Counted from the stretch's first letter, positions 20,916-32,938 are shown. The stretch: 64,000 bases of DNA from Porphyra umbilicalis (GCA_002049455.2 KV919094.1:1-64000); one strand, 5' to 3'. Numbers and translations are program-made. The notes: generated from the letters alone by a model not told the origin.

Positions 20916-22667
20916 CCTGCTGAGCGGCACTGCAGCTCTGACTGGCTCTGCGTGACTTCCTTTTGCATCCATCCGTACCTCGCACGCTATTGCGGGAGCC
21001 CCTTCCAGCGGGGGTTGAGCAGCCCACAACAACCCGACCCATTTTAACATGCTATGTAGTTGCTTTATAAATACGAACAATGCATCACACTATGGGACGT
21101 GGCTCTTGTCATCAACTGAAAGTGGCCTGTGGTCACGGATGAGGGGCGGATTATGTGTAATGGCCTTTCAGATATATGAAACTATAGATTTTGAAGCACA
21201 AATGGTATGGCAAAAGACTGAAAGCTATATCATGGTCCACTGCATGAACGCATGTGTAGCACAGGTTCGGCCATGAGTCGAACCGACGCTTTACTATCCA
21301 GAGCGCTCATCTGCGAACGGAAACAGAGTAGGAGTGGAGGAAAGCGCTACAAATGAAAACGCTTGGACTGTCTCAGAGCCTGTGTCATCTTCAACCCGGT
21401 AAATACATCTCTCGATCATTCGCACGTTCCGCAGACGGACAGCACATCCACAGTCGGGCAGCGTGTCCGTCGCTTTGACGCTGGCTGATCCGGAGTCCTT
21501 TCGGTACATGGTAAGCAGGTCCCTTCTATGCTGCATGAGTTCTTGGTGTAGTCACAGCTGAGTTTTTGGACGAAAATAAATACGTATAGGTTTGTCCAGC
21601 GATCAGCGCGTACTCGACTGGTTCTCACGTAGGACTTGAACTTCAATGATGGGGCTTCTGTGCTACGCCCTGCCCAGCACACTAGCCCACATTCACGCCA
21701 GATAGTCTTGACGGCCAATGACTTTGTGAAGGCAACACCCGAGGCCTATCGTGGATGCCTTTATATCGCCTGATCCTCAGTCCGGGACACCACGACCTGT
21801 GTTTCTGTCGCCACATGGCTTGGTCTCCAAGTCATGCAGCGTCACATATCAGCGCCACGCCGACCATAGAGTTTCTCGGACCGGGGGTAAATCTTAGCTG
21901 GTCCGTTGACGTCGTAACAGCATGAGCATAGGAAGCGCCAGTCACAAAAAGACTGGAACAGTCTATCAATCGACTGAGTATTCAAGCTTTGTCTTCGAAA
22001 GATATAATACATTCAATTGCACATATTAATTGAATTTCACAGTGATGTTGCTGGCCCCTTGAGTAGCATCTCATGCGGTGTCGATCGCAAGAAAAACAGC
22101 CCTACGGACAGCGGGGTCTTGTGGCCGACAGCATTCCGAGTGTTCTGACGGATGGTCACGCGTGGCCCTCGAATTTTTTTCTTCTCCTGCCAATGCGCAT
22201 CGAGGGTGATTGCTGTCAGCATGGGCCTCCAATCCGCCATCTGAGCGTGCTCAGCAAACACCCTTTTTGACCCGCCACGGCCGTCGACCCTTCCTGCTGG
22301 CACCCTTGGGTCACCCGACACAGCGCGCGCCAGACGGGGGTCTGCCGGCGGCGCGTGTGGGAGTGTTTTTTTTTGCCAGGCCGCGGTCGTGTGGCGGTGT
22401 GGCTTGGCCGGTTGGAAGACCCGTAGCAGTCCATCGCCGGCCTGCCGTGACGGTCGCCGCCCACTGGACCGCCCGTGACGCCGCCGGTGTCGAGCAGCAG
22501 TGACGGCGGCACACTCTGCTCCACGCGGACACCCCTTTATTCTCCGTGTGCCCCTGCGCAGCTACTGTGGTCGGTAGTCGTGTTTGGTGTTGCCTACGCT
22601 CCCCTCTCTCTTCCCGACCCCGTCGTTCGTGCGCGCGCGCGAGCGCGCCCAGGCGCCGTCGCCCACC
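20916..22667. other. Intergenic, AT-richer
   Basis: No gene is supported here. A tRNA-like hairpin near 21263-21283 was examined and rejected. The last 150 bases, with CT-rich and GCGC-rich runs, probably hold the ARF promoter and 5' leader; I see no clear TATA box. Confidence 0.4.
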
Positions 22668-24029
22668 ATGGGGATGTCCCTGTCCAAGGTGTTCGCCAAC
22701 TTGTTTGGCAAGAAGGAGATGCGGATCCTGATGGTGGGACTGGACGGTATGCGCTGTGGTCGGGGTGGCTTTCGATGATGTGCTCGTCAAGCAGTGAGGA
22801 CACGCGTTTATGTTGCTGGTTTGCACTGCGGTGAGCTTCGCGCGTGGTGTAGGCGGCGGTCGACTGCTGGTATGCGCTTGGGGGTAGCAAACACACGTCG
22901 AGCGCAACGATGGTGAGCCGACATCTGACGATGAGAGGGTGAGCATCTGTCTGCATGTGGCTGCTTCTTTTTGGTGAATGGTTGGGTTCGTGGATGTTGA
23001 CGCTTGTTTTTGGTGGCTGTTGTTGGCTCGATGCTGACACACAACGTCGGGACCCAGCTGCCGGCAAAACTACCATCCTCTACAAGCTCAAGCTTGGAGA
23101 AATTGTCACCACCATCCCCACTATCGGTATGTTTCTCGACTATGCTTTGAGGACGTCGGCTCCTTGGTGGCGGCGCCTTTCGGCTGTGGCTTGGTTCATG
23201 GGCAGATGTTGCCTCGCCTGCTCTGCTTGTTCCCGTGGTCTTCTTGCGCCTGATCTTTCATGAATGCAGAGCATGAAACGGCTCACGCACGACCGCGGCA
23301 TCGGCAGCAAGCGAGCTGTTGGCTGACACTTGTTTCTCTGCGCATTGCCGTTTGTGTTTTGTTGTCCTACAGGCTTCAACGTCGAGACCGTTGAGTACAA
23401 GAACATTTCATTCACCGTTTGGGATGTCGGGGGTCAGGACAGGGTACGTTCTCTGGGCTCACTGAGCTACGCTTCCCGGCTGGGCTCTCGTGGCGTTTCG
23501 GCGTGGGGCTGGGTGTCCCTGTTGTCTTTTCTGCGAGGCAAAGCCCGATGTTTGTTCCGCACGCGCGCGTGAGTCTTTGCATGGTGCTGCTCTGTGCATG
23601 TGTCCAGTTGCTGACCTATCCTTTTTGTGTGTACCCTGTTTTGCCGTATTCGTATCTCTGCTTTGGTTGTTTATGCATCGTTGTTCTTCATTTTCTCACG
23701 CGCAGATCCGGCCGCTGTGGCGCCACTACTTCCAAAACACGCAAGGTATCATCTTCGTGGTTGATAGCCAGGATCAGGACCGCCTGCAGGAAGCGCGTAA
23801 GGAGCTGCACAAGATGCTATCGGAGGAGGAGCTGCGTGACGCCGTGCTGCTCGTGTTTGCGAACAAGCAGGACCTTCCTGGGGCCTGCAAGACGGCGGAG
23901 ATTGTGAACGCCTTGGGCCTGCCTGCTCTTCGCCAGCGCACTTGGTATATCATGTCTTGCTGCGCGACGAATGGGGAGGGTCTGTTCGAGGGCTTGGACT
24001 GGTTGTCCACGCAGTTGGGCAGCGCCTGA
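22668..24029 (+). CDS. ARF1: ADP-ribosylation factor (ARF1-type small GTPase)
   Basis: Exons 22668-22746, 23058-23126, 23373-23443 and 23706-24029 join to 180 residues, the usual ARF length. The GTP-binding boxes are complete: G1 GLDAAGKT, switch region TTIPTIGFNVE, G3 WDVGGQDR, G4 NKQD and G5 CAT. Gly2 with Ser6 (MGMSLS) is a classic N-myristoylation start. ARFs recruit COPI and clathrin adaptors to Golgi membranes in the GTP form. All three introns are GT-AG (311, 246 and 262 bases) and rich in G and T. The ATG lies in CCACCATGG. The C-terminal third ([20 protein letters not shown]) is slightly more divergent than the rest, but no key residue is missing. Confidence 0.95.
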
Positions 24030-24766
24030 GTGGGGATCGTCGCTGGTGCGCCCCCGCTCTCTTCTCGGGTAGACGCACTCGCGCTTTCGTGTACACCTGC
24101 GTCTGGCTGCACACCGGTGGGGTAATTTCAACTCGTTTTTGCTCTTCCTGTGCGGCCGTTTTGAGCTTGGTCGACACCTTGATGCCGCCAATGGCGGTGT
24201 ACACGTCTGGAGTCTGGGATGGCGACTGTATGGCGGGGCGTAGCTTGAACACAGATCCTGTGCACGTCTGCTTGCCGCTGTGGGTGAGTTGGTGTGTGGG
24301 ACGGTGGTCGGTGAAGGGTGTGGGTTGCATGTGTATGTTCTTTTTTTTTTTCGCTTTCGCCGCGTGTGTAAGTGTGAATCACGTGTGTGGTGTATGAGTG
24401 TGGTGTGTATGCGTGTTTCCAGCCAGCTGTGATGTGGTTGAAGCCTTTCTGGCTCGTCCGACTGGTTGGCTTTTACTCGGTGGGGTGTGCGTCGTCGTGA
24501 CGGACCGTCGGGAACTGGTCGCGGCTTGCGCAGCGCTGTGGAGCAACAGTTAGGCAGTATTCGGCGGAGGGAAAATCAACCAGTCATTTGTTGCTCTTCG
24601 TCGTCGGGCCTGATTAGCCGTGGTGCGATGCTCTCGGTGCTGTGCCCTCACACCAAACGATCTTCTTCGTCCAGTGGTATGACTTGTGGGGCGTTGAAGC
24701 AATTGCAGCGAGACGCTGTCTTTATCAACAGGTGACAAGAGCGGTCTGCCACCGACCACACAGCGA
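24030..24766. other. Convergent intergenic spacer
   Basis: This is the shared 3' region between ARF (plus) and the SOF1 gene (minus). It is rich in G and T and has a T run near 24341. No ORF is supported. Confidence 0.5.
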
Positions 24767-26272
24767 TTACTCGAGCTCGCGCACGATCGACCGCTGCCGC
24801 TCTGGCTTACGCTTCGGCACAGCACCTTTAGCGCTGTTGGCCACCACGTTGCGGTGCTTGCGCACCTCGTTGGCCGCAATCTCCGCCCGTATCCGCTGGG
24901 CAGTCTTGATCGGCTTCGGTACGTGCCGCTTCTTGGCGATGCGACGCACATCGGGCAGCGCCGCATGGCGCTCAACGACCGCAGTTGCATAGTTGATTGC
25001 TGCCTGCTCGGGCGGCAGCAGCGGCTTGATCGGTCGTGAAGCATCCGCCTTCCACACCCGCACGTCGGAGTCGTCAGACCCAGACAGCACGTACCGGCCA
25101 TCACCCGAGTAGAGCACCGAGAAGACCTTCTGCATGCGCTTGGTGTGGTACACCTCCTTCGAGCGGCCGGCCTCGGTGTCCCACAAGCGCACCGTCCGGT
25201 CATAGGAGCCCGACGCAAACTCCCGCCCCGTAGGGGAGTAGGACACAGACATGACGGCGCCGACGTGGTCCTTGTGCACCGCCCGGGCGCCGACGGCAGG
25301 GCCCACGCCGCCGCGCGGCCGGGCGGTGCCAGCCGTCTGCGGGCCCTTGGCCTTGGAGCCGCTGGCGCCGCCTAGCCGCCGCATGTCAAACGAGTAGCAG
25401 TTGCCGTCGTCGCAGCCGATGGTGAAGTTGAAGGCCTCCATCGGGTTCCACGCCACTGCGTTGGCTCGCAGCGCCATGACCAGCTTGCGCAGTGGCGTGC
25501 GCTCCCGAATATCGTACAGGGTCACTGACCGATCCGAGGCGGCCGACGCCAGCAGATCCCGCTCCACCGGGTTCCACGACACCGTGTGGAGGGAGTCCAC
25601 CCCCCACGTCAAGCGCTGCAGCGGCTCGCTCCGCGTCTCATCCCACACCTCCACCGCGTCTGAGGCGGTAGCAAAGAGCGGCCGCTTGTAGTGAGCGTCG
25701 ATGGCCGACAGCGGCGCCGACGCCAGGTAGGACATCTCCCCACCTGCAGCTGCAGCCGCGCCTGCAGCTGTCTCTTCGCCGCCATACACGCCCCCTACGC
25801 CCTCCACGGGCCCGGCGCGCGTCTGCAGCGCGTCCCCGTCCGTCGCAACGCGCATGGCGTAGATGAGTTTGGCGTCCGAGACGGCAAGCACCCGCGACGA
25901 GTCATGCGAAAATGACACATCCCGAATGAACGCACGCGGCAATGGTGTACGAGCGGCAATGGCGCGCTGCGATGGCAGGTGCCACAGCTTGAGCTCCCCA
26001 TCCGCGCTCGCCGACGCGACCAGCGCGGTGGAGACGCGGGAGCGCGCCAGCCCGTACACCCCATCCACGTGGCCGGGGGCAAGGGAAAACAGGAAGGGGC
26101 GGGCAAGCATACGGCCAACCTTGGCGGCATTCAGAGCGCGGACAGCCTCGAGCGGCCGCGATGGCGGGTGCAGGTGAGCGGCAGGGTTTCGGCCGGTCCG
26201 TCGCACGGCGCCGGGGCCGTCCGAGGTGCCCTTCCAGGACGCATCCGACCGGCTCAGCACCTTGACCTTCAT
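24767..26272 (-). CDS. SOF1: WD40 protein SOF1/DCAF13, small-subunit ribosome biogenesis
   Basis: This is an intronless 501-residue ORF. The start MKVKVLSR is the conserved N-terminus of Sof1/DCAF13, so I use the ATG at 26272 rather than the upstream in-frame start. Next comes the family segment VRALNAAKVGRMLARPF. Seven or so WD repeats follow, seen as endings such as LKLWH, VEVWD, VTLYD, VRLWD and VRVWK. The C-terminal Sof1 domain contains ERHAALPDVRRIAKKRHVPK. Sof1 acts with U3 snoRNP in 18S rRNA processing in the nucleolus. Compared with yeast, an extra loop of about 30 residues (GGASGSKAKGPQTAGTARPR) interrupts the middle repeats, and an Ala-rich insert lies near residue 180. Absence of introns sets it apart from its two neighbours. 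Confidence 0.93.
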   Translation of the reverse strand: MKVKVLSRSDASWKGTSDGPGAVRRTGRNPAAHLHPPSRPLEAVRALNAAKVGRMLARPFLFSLAPGHVDGVYGLARSRVSTALVASASADGELKLWHLPSQRAIAARTPLPRAFIRDVSFSHDSSRVLAVSDAKLIYAMRVATDGDALQTRAGPVEGVGGVYGGEETAAGAAAAAGGEMSYLASAPLSAIDAHYKRPLFATASDAVEVWDETRSEPLQRLTWGVDSLHTVSWNPVERDLLASAASDRSVTLYDIRERTPLRKLVMALRANAVAWNPMEAFNFTIGCDDGNCYSFDMRRLGGASGSKAKGPQTAGTARPRGGVGPAVGARAVHKDHVGAVMSVSYSPTGREFASGSYDRTVRLWDTEAGRSKEVYHTKRMQKVFSVLYSGDGRYVLSGSDDSDVRVWKADASRPIKPLLPPEQAAINYATAVVERHAALPDVRRIAKKRHVPKPIKTAQRIRAEIAANEVRKHRNVVANSAKGAVPKRKPERQRSIVRELE

Positions 26273-26728
26273 GGCGCAGGCAAGGGCGACCGCTTCAAAA
26301 CGGCAATCCCAAGCAGCAGGGGAATCGACCAGAAGAAAGTTGCCGCGACGACCACGACGGTGTCGATCACAGCACGGCAGCGGCCAGAGAAGAACGGTTG
26401 GGGTCGCCGGCGGTATCACTTGCCAATCGTAATAGCGTAACCACGCACAGTCCAGTATTGTCTTGGCTATTCAAACTTACTTTCCGTGATTCTACTGCGC
26501 AGAAGAAATCTCTCGAAGAAATGCGTATGTCGCCGATTTACAGCCTTGTTGCTCCGCCCAGTCGCCTCCTCAATCGAACAGAGCCCACCACCCATCTTGT
26601 CGACGCCGCTCAACCCCTTAGACTCCTCCGTCGTGCCGCCCGTCGGCTTCGCGTGCTAGCTCCTTCCCCACCACGTCCCTGTGCGTCCCGTTGTGTTCAT
26701 TGTCTTTGCGGACTCGGGCGTTGCCACC
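26273..26728. promoter_or_regulatory. Divergent promoter region SOF1 / COX6A
   Basis: 456 bases separate two start codons pointing away from each other, so both promoters must lie here. No TATA box stands out on either side. Confidence 0.55.
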
Positions 26729-27826
26729 ATGTCTGCCCTGGGCCGGACAGCTGCGGCCTTCGGGCGCGCCACCGTCCGCCGCGCATCCAGCGCCGCTGCG
26801 CCGGCGTCGACCGAGGCCGCCGCCGCGCGGCCCGCTGCACGCATGCCCGAGGGCGTGGACCCCGCTGCTTTCCATCCCAAGGCGCACGCAGTTTCGGACA
26901 TGTGGCGCTGGCGCCTCGTGACGGGGGTGGCGAGCGTGCCGGTCTTTGGTTACTTCTGCCTGCAGGTACGTTGCGTTTTCGCGCTTGTGTGGCCCGCGCG
27001 GCCTGTGCTGTGCTGTTTTCCTGCAGCGGAACGCCTTCTTGATGCACGTCCTCTGTTTTCGTGAACGCATATTGGGCGATGTGCGCGACACGAAGTTGAG
27101 TTCCGGGGGGTGTTGGGTGGCCTTAGTGGGTCAGTCCGGAGACGCCGGATGGCGCTGAACGTGTGGCCCGAGCAACGTAGCCCATGTGGAGTGCACTTTT
27201 TGAGCATAGTGTTGCGGCAACGCGTTTGCTTACGGTCCTCCGTTGTCTCACGAAGCATGGTGTCTCGCACTGCTCATGGTCCTCGTCGCATTCGATCTCT
27301 GGCTCTTACATCCAGTTTTGTTGCTGACGTTGAACGCCGTGGTTGCAGTCCTTTTTCCTTTTTTTTTTTTTTGCTTTGATCTATCACCAATCGCTTGTCC
27401 TTGCTGGCCCGTCGCGTCTGGTTTGCTCTTTGCTCTGTGCAGATGATGGCCGACCACGCCCACCCTGAGCCGGGACCCGCCTACCCGTACCTGCACATCA
27501 CGTCTCGCGTACGTTTGGCTGGTGCCCTCGTGCGCTGTTGCGTTGCTCCCACGCGTGGGGCGTGTTGCTGCCAGTCTTCCGCGCGGCGTAGGACTCGGCT
27601 ATTCGCTGAAGACTGTCGTGCACGTCAGCAATTGTGCTTTTGCTCTCGCGCCGGTTTCCTTTGGCTGGCTTCGTGATTCACCTGCTCACCCTTCTTCGGC
27701 GTCTCTGTTTTCTCGTCCTGTGTTTCGTCGTCCGCCGTCGTTGTCTAACAGGTGCCGCGCTTCCCGTGGGGCGACGACGACCTCATCGGCACCCCGCACG
27801 ACCGCCTACACAAGCGTGACCACTAA
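26729..27826 (+). CDS. COX6A: Cytochrome c oxidase subunit 6A, mitochondrial
   Basis: Exons 26729-26965, 27443-27508 and 27752-27826 join to 125 residues. The N-terminus (MSALGRTAAAFGRATVRRASS) is Arg/Ser/Ala-rich without acids, as expected for a mitochondrial presequence. A single membrane segment follows (LVTGVASVPVFGYFCL). The C-terminus carries the family signature: YPYLHITSR then VPRFPWGDDDLIGTPHD, equivalent to the YLRIR...FPWG core of subunit VIa. The subunit sits in the inner membrane on the edge of complex IV. The introns are GT-AG (477 and 243 bases). The ATG context is GCCACCATGT. All parts expected of the protein are present. Confidence 0.92.
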
Positions 27827-30560
27827 GAGGGTACGCTCCAGACCGTGCGTGTCCGGTCTGGCCCTCCCGAGATTGTGCCACATCCATTCATTAATGTGGA
27901 TGTGCTCGCCCATCCCCGTGATCGGCGCTCGGTTGTGCGTGTGCGCCACATTCAACAGACCCCCGTTGTGTCCCGGTAGCTGCCGTGCCAAGGTCCAAGG
28001 TTGTCTGTGTGGTCTGTGTGGTCTGTAGCTCCTGCTTTTTTCGCTTCTGTTCTTGCTTTAGTGTGCCTCCCGGTTTTTCTCCCCATTGGCGGCTCGTGGC
28101 TCCGTCAGGGAGAAATTGCCTCGAGCGCGCCTACGCTCAGTCAGTGCTCTGTCTCGTGCTTGACTATTGTGCTTCCCTTTAAAAAAGTAGAAAGTCAATA
28201 ACCAGTCTTGTACAAGAATTCGTGGTTTGATTGGCTGAGAGGGCAATTCCGACCTGTGGCAGGCAGGTGTCACTCTTGTGGGACACACCCCAGAAGCGCG
28301 CGACTGGCGCCGATTGCCGCTCCACGCGGTGCGGCGGAGACACGCGGCGGCGGTGCGTCTCACGTCTTGCCCGCCCCGTCGCACGCCCCGCCGCCCCGCT
28401 CCCGTGTCTGCGCCGCGGCGCCCAGCGCCCGGCGTCGGCCGCGTCGCGGCCGACGCGCCGGCGGCCGCGCCGCACCCACCCCTGTAGCCAGTCTAGTCCA
28501 AATGTTGATCATTCTGTCGACCTTCTCAGCACGACGCTTGCTCCACGACATACAATGCATATATATGGAAAGAGGAGAGCACGAGGAGTATGTTGGTGAT
28601 TTTCTTTTTCTCATAGCGTGTGTTAATAGTGATTTATGAGCAGAAGAAGAAGAACTGATGTAATGGGATGCGTCTTTAAAGTTGACCATCCCTCTCAGCC
28701 AATCATGCTGTCGGCTTTTTGACGTGGCGCGCCACACGCCAATCAATTTGACGCATTGCAGTGCGTTTCTCACGCTCTGGAGGGTGGGGAGGCCTGCAGG
28801 GCCTTCTGAGGCGCCTCCTGGCATGACCAAGAAATACAGGAAAAAGAGAATAAAAAACAGCACGAGAAGGCTGTGTGTGCCCGGTATCCCATTCTTCGTC
28901 AGAAAATCAACAAGACCTACATGCATACATCTGGAGAAAAAGGAACTCTTGGACCTGCTGTAGGCCGTCTTCTGGGCACTGGTACGTAGAGTATTCCCGC
29001 TATGCCTTTATCCAGGTCACGGAATCGGCGCGTACGACCCCGTGGGGAGGTCTCGAGCCTAGTTAACATTTCCGGCGGCGGTGGTCAACATTTGACATAG
29101 CACTGCTACGTGACGTTAAGAGCACGTCTATCGGTGGGCCATCCCACCGTCGCCAAAGTACCATATTTTGGGCAGTTTGGGGATGGCGCTGACGCGGCAT
29201 CTCTCTCGGTGTATGGCCTGGTGGCAAGCCAGATTTGTGGTCACGAAGTTCCTCGGAAAAGTACGACAGGATCACGAGGCACGAAGGAGAGGTGGATTGT
29301 TCAGGACCCTGGGTGATTCTGTTGAGCGCGGGTGATTCGGCGCATATGATTGGTTCCTGTCGTTTGGCGCATGCATCGTCATCCCCATCCCCAAAAGTCA
29401 TGTTTTTGGGGATGGGGATGGCGATATGGGGATGGCGGATGGCATTTTGAGGATCCGATAGAGATGCCGCATCGCCAAAATGCCGTCTGAGATGGCTTTT
29501 TGGCGCACCGATAGACGTGCTCTAACCGCGCGAGGGCGGCGGACCTCGGGGGGATCCACCGTGTCCGCGGGTGGGGGCGCCGGGGCGGGATCCGCGGCGC
29601 CGCCGGGGGGGGGGGGGCGCACCACGGCGGCCGGCGGCGGCGCGTGGGGGGGCGATGGCGCCCGCCGGCGGCGCCGCGGGCGGGCGCGTCAGTGAGCCCC
29701 GCCGCGGCGTGGCGCGGCGCGGCGCGGCGGCGGCGGCGGCACCGAGCCCCCCGACGCGCCGCCGCCGCCACGCCGCCGCCGCGCGCCACACGGGGCTGCG
29801 GGGTCGGCGCTCGCGGCCGCCGCGCCGCCTGACCGCCCCTCGTGACGGGCGGCTGATACGCGCGGCACGGGGTGCGCCGTGGGGGCGGCGGCGCTTCCAG
29901 CGCGCGCACCCGCGGGCCGTGGTTCCCCCCGTGCCTCAAACCCCCTCCACGCGCCTCCGTGACCCGGTCCGGCGCGGCTGCCGTTTTGCGTCGCTGGTCG
30001 CTGCGGGGATGCGGGAAGGCGGACTCGGGGGCGCCGCCCTGTGGGCGACCACCGCCGGGCAGAGGTGCCCACCGGCTCGCGCCGGCGGGAGCGTGCGCCC
30101 CCCGCGCCGCGGCTGGCCCCGCCGTCGGGGGTGGGGGGCTCGGCGCGCCGCGGCCGTCGGGCACGCGTTGGTCCCTGCGGGCGGGCGGGCGGGCGGGCGG
30201 GCGGGCGGGCGGGCGGGCGGGCGGGCGGCGGGCGGGTGCTGGTTGCTGCCGGCAGGGGGGGTGGTGCGGCATCGTGTAACGTGCGCCGCGCCGTGGCGGC
30301 AGGCGTGACGCGGCGATTCGGGAGGGCGGAGGCGGCGACGCGGCGGGCGCGGCCGCGCGCGTGCCAGGGGGGAGTGACGCTGGCGGGGCGGCGGGCGGAG
30401 CGCGGGCGCGGCGGGCGGCGCGGCGGGCGGCGCGGCGGGCGGGGTGCCACGCTCCCGCTGCCGCCGCTGCTGCCGCGCTGCCGCTGCGGCTGCTGCACGG
30501 AGCGTGCCGCGGCGTCGCGGCGCGGGCGCGCGCGCGGGCGTCGGCTGGCAGCAGCGCGGG
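27827..30560. other. Intergenic, becoming extremely GC-rich
   Basis: 27.8-29.5 kb shows no gene. From about 29.5 kb the sequence becomes a GC- and CpG-rich block running to the TATA box at 30561, probably the upstream regulatory region of the secreted cysteine-rich protein. Its long ORFs on both strands are compositional artefacts. Confidence 0.5.
30178..30228. repeat. (GGGC)n microsatellite
   Basis: About twelve uninterrupted GGGC tetranucleotides lie in the GC-rich upstream region. G4 runs of this density on one strand can fold into G-quadruplexes. Confidence 0.9.
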
Positions 30561-30568
30561 TATAAAAA
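30561..30568 (+). promoter_or_regulatory. TATA box of the cysteine-repeat protein gene
   Basis: TATAAAAA is a near-canonical box isolated in GC-rich DNA. It lies 174 bases before the ATG, leaving a C-rich 5' leader with ACACAC repeats. Confidence 0.65.
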
Positions 30569-30734
30569 GGGACCCCCCCGAGTGTTCCTGCCGCCCCACC
30601 CTCGCTCCCCACCCCCGCACACACACGCACACACGCGCTTGCACACGCCCCCTTACCCACACACTCGACGTTGCTCTGCTGCGTCGGTTCCCCACCTCCC
30701 TCGTGCCTCTCGCGCCCGCCCCCCCCCCGTCACC

Positions 30735-31352
30735 ATGGCATTCAAGGTGGTCGTTGCCGCCATCGCTGCCGTCGCCCTGACCGCCTCGGCCGCCGTCGCG
30801 TCGGCGGCCAACCTGCCGACCACCGCCGTGCGCACGGGCCTCGGCGCCACGTGCAGCGCGTACGCCAAGTGTGACGCGGGCCTCGTCTGTGAGCACAACA
30901 AGTGCGTCAAGGAGTATGTGCCCGCGGGCAACAAGTGCGGCGGGCCCGTCAAGTGCTACCGCGACGCCTCCTGCGTCAAGGGGACCTGCTTGACGTATGT
31001 GGCCGCGGGGGAGCGCTGCGGCAAGCGCACGGACAACCAGTGCTATGGCGACGCGTCTTGTGTCAAGGGGATGTGCCTCAAGTACGTGGCCGCGGGGGAG
31101 CGCTGCGGGGAGCACACGGACAACCAGTGCTATCACGACGCGTCCTGTGTCAAGGGGACGTGCCTCAAGTACGTGGCTGCGGGTAAGCGTTGCGGGAAGC
31201 GCACGGACAACCAGTGCTATGGCAACGCGAGCTGCGTTCGCGGCAAGTGTGCCACGTTTGTCGGTGCTGGCAAGAAGTGCGGCGGCAAGCGCAACACGCA
31301 GTGCTTCACGGGCCTGGTGTGCGAGCACGGCACGTGCCGCCGCTCGTACTAG
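30735..31352 (+). CDS. Secreted cysteine-repeat protein (dickkopf-N-like repeats)
   Basis: This is an intronless 205-residue protein. The first 27 residues (MAFKVVVAAIAAVALTASAA...) form a clear signal peptide. The rest is built from five to six repeats of about 31 residues following C-x(5-8)-C-x4-SC-x2-G-x-C, for example GERCGKRTDNQCYGDASCVKG. Each repeat contributes four cysteines. The first and last repeats are more divergent and contain GLVCEH. Such repeats resemble the dickkopf N-terminal cysteine-rich pattern found in secreted proteins of many protists; the function is unknown. It is probably extracellular and disulphide-rich. The strong TATA box and the Kozak-like CACCATGG suggest high expression. 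DNA-level identity among the central repeats indicates recent duplication. Confidence 0.85.
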   Translation: MAFKVVVAAIAAVALTASAAVASAANLPTTAVRTGLGATCSAYAKCDAGLVCEHNKCVKEYVPAGNKCGGPVKCYRDASCVKGTCLTYVAAGERCGKRTDNQCYGDASCVKGMCLKYVAAGERCGEHTDNQCYHDASCVKGTCLKYVAAGKRCGKRTDNQCYGNASCVRGKCATFVGAGKKCGGKRNTQCFTGLVCEHGTCRRSY

Positions 31353-32290
31353 GCGCCTCGGTTGGCGTCGGGGGAACGTCAGAGGACGGGGGTGGACAAG
31401 AGGCTGGGGGGCGGTGCTCAAGACCGCCCGCACCTCAGCCGCAGACGTGGGGGTCACCCCGCACCGGTACGCAACGGTCACTGGTGCGTGGCGCCCTTTG
31501 GCGTGAGTCGTATGTGCATTGCTTGGCGTGTACACCTAGTCTTGTGGCGCACGTTGTCGGCGAGTAGCAGGCGTGCGCGTGCGTATCTTGCTCTGATGCA
31601 CAACGTGAAAGTCACACCTTTCTTGGACAAACATGCGTGGCCACCCGAAGCGTCGGTCCCCGTGCGCCGCGCAGTAGTCCCCAAAACCGACCGTAGTGCC
31701 ATTGTCATTCAAGGACGATTTAGGACGAGTCTGGACCCACAAGAGCGCGTCAACGCTGCCTTGGACGTACCGCCACGCCGGCTTCTGGGTCCGAATTGTT
31801 GCAGTCTGGGCTGGCCGATGGGCTTCACTCACATTGTAGCTCACCGCCACTGCACTGACCTCAGGCCGACCCCGTTGGAAGCGCCTTGACGTGACGGGTC
31901 CTACGGCCTTGGAGAGCGGCGTGAAGCTTATCGACTCGGGCGGTTCACGAGTGTCCACGTAGTGCTGTAGCGGCTTCTCTGCAGGACCGTGCATTCGTTC
32001 CGCAAGAAATCGCGGCTCTCGCCAACTGAATTGAATAATCTCCGTGCAGTAAGCACGGACACGGTTGCGGTCCCCTGACCAATGAGCACACTCATCTGAT
32101 GATAACAGCCTCTGGCTGGCCAGAAGAATGACGATCTCCTCCTTCCCATTGGCTTGTCACAATACTGAAAAAAGAGTCCTGCATGGAAGGTCGAGGTCGA
32201 CCGAGCATTTGTCAATTCAAGAACCTGTGAGTGACTCGTACATAGGTTATTGTAAAATATTCGCTTCTCACCACTAGTGTCTAATCTACC

Positions 32291-32330
32291 GACCGCATCA
32301 TTTGATGCGATTCGCATCAATTGATGCGGT
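32291..32330. repeat. Palindrome pair (CGCATCATTTGATGCG), left
   Basis: CCGCATCATTTGATGCG is followed two bases later by CGCATCAATTGATGCGG. Each half is a palindrome and the two halves are also inverted relative to each other, giving a possible cruciform. Confidence 0.75.
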
Positions 32331-32938
32331 TTTTCTGTCTTCTGCTACGAGAGAATGGCTGCTCCGCTGTTCATTCTGACGGCAGGAACGGGTCCTGCGT
32401 AGGCTTTTTATCCTTGGGGCAGAAGGAGGCCGCCCATAATACATTTCTTCCTGCCCATACAGGCGATGCCGCGGAAGCACCCAGCAGACCATCCTGCCAT
32501 GTCCCCCCCTCCCCACGCCCCATACGAAGCAGAGCTCTTCATGAGTTGTCTGGCTCCAGGAGACTCCACATACCCTTTCTATGAGACACAGAGGTGTCCC
32601 TAGGCAGAAAAAACATGCTCGGACAGCCTCCGCACGTCGAACAAGACGAGCACGCGGGGCCCCCACAGTGGCTGTTGCAAGTCCAAATCGAAGTATTTGA
32701 GGGTTCTGGAGGGGGGGGGGGGGGGAGGGCGATGCTCGGCCCCGCTGGCAGACGCCCTCTGAGTGGGCTTTCATACTTCTTTTCATACGAGGGTCATCCT
32801 CAACGGGTCTTCTTTACGCTGGGCTGACATGGCGACCACCCAGCTCCATGTTGCCGACGAGAACAGCAACAACGTAAGTTTATAGGTGCCAGAAGGGCCG
32901 AATTCCCACTCAGATGCCCCGGAAACCGCGATTCTGAC

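Noticed and set aside
21240..21330. tRNA-like sequence on the minus strand with GGTTCGACTC and a clover-like arm
   Set aside because: No consistent acceptor and D stems could be drawn; only the GGTTCG...CGAACC hairpin is solid.
29379..31535. 718-residue minus-strand ORF opposite the cysteine-repeat gene
   Set aside because: It is the antisense shadow of that gene and of the GC-saturated upstream region.
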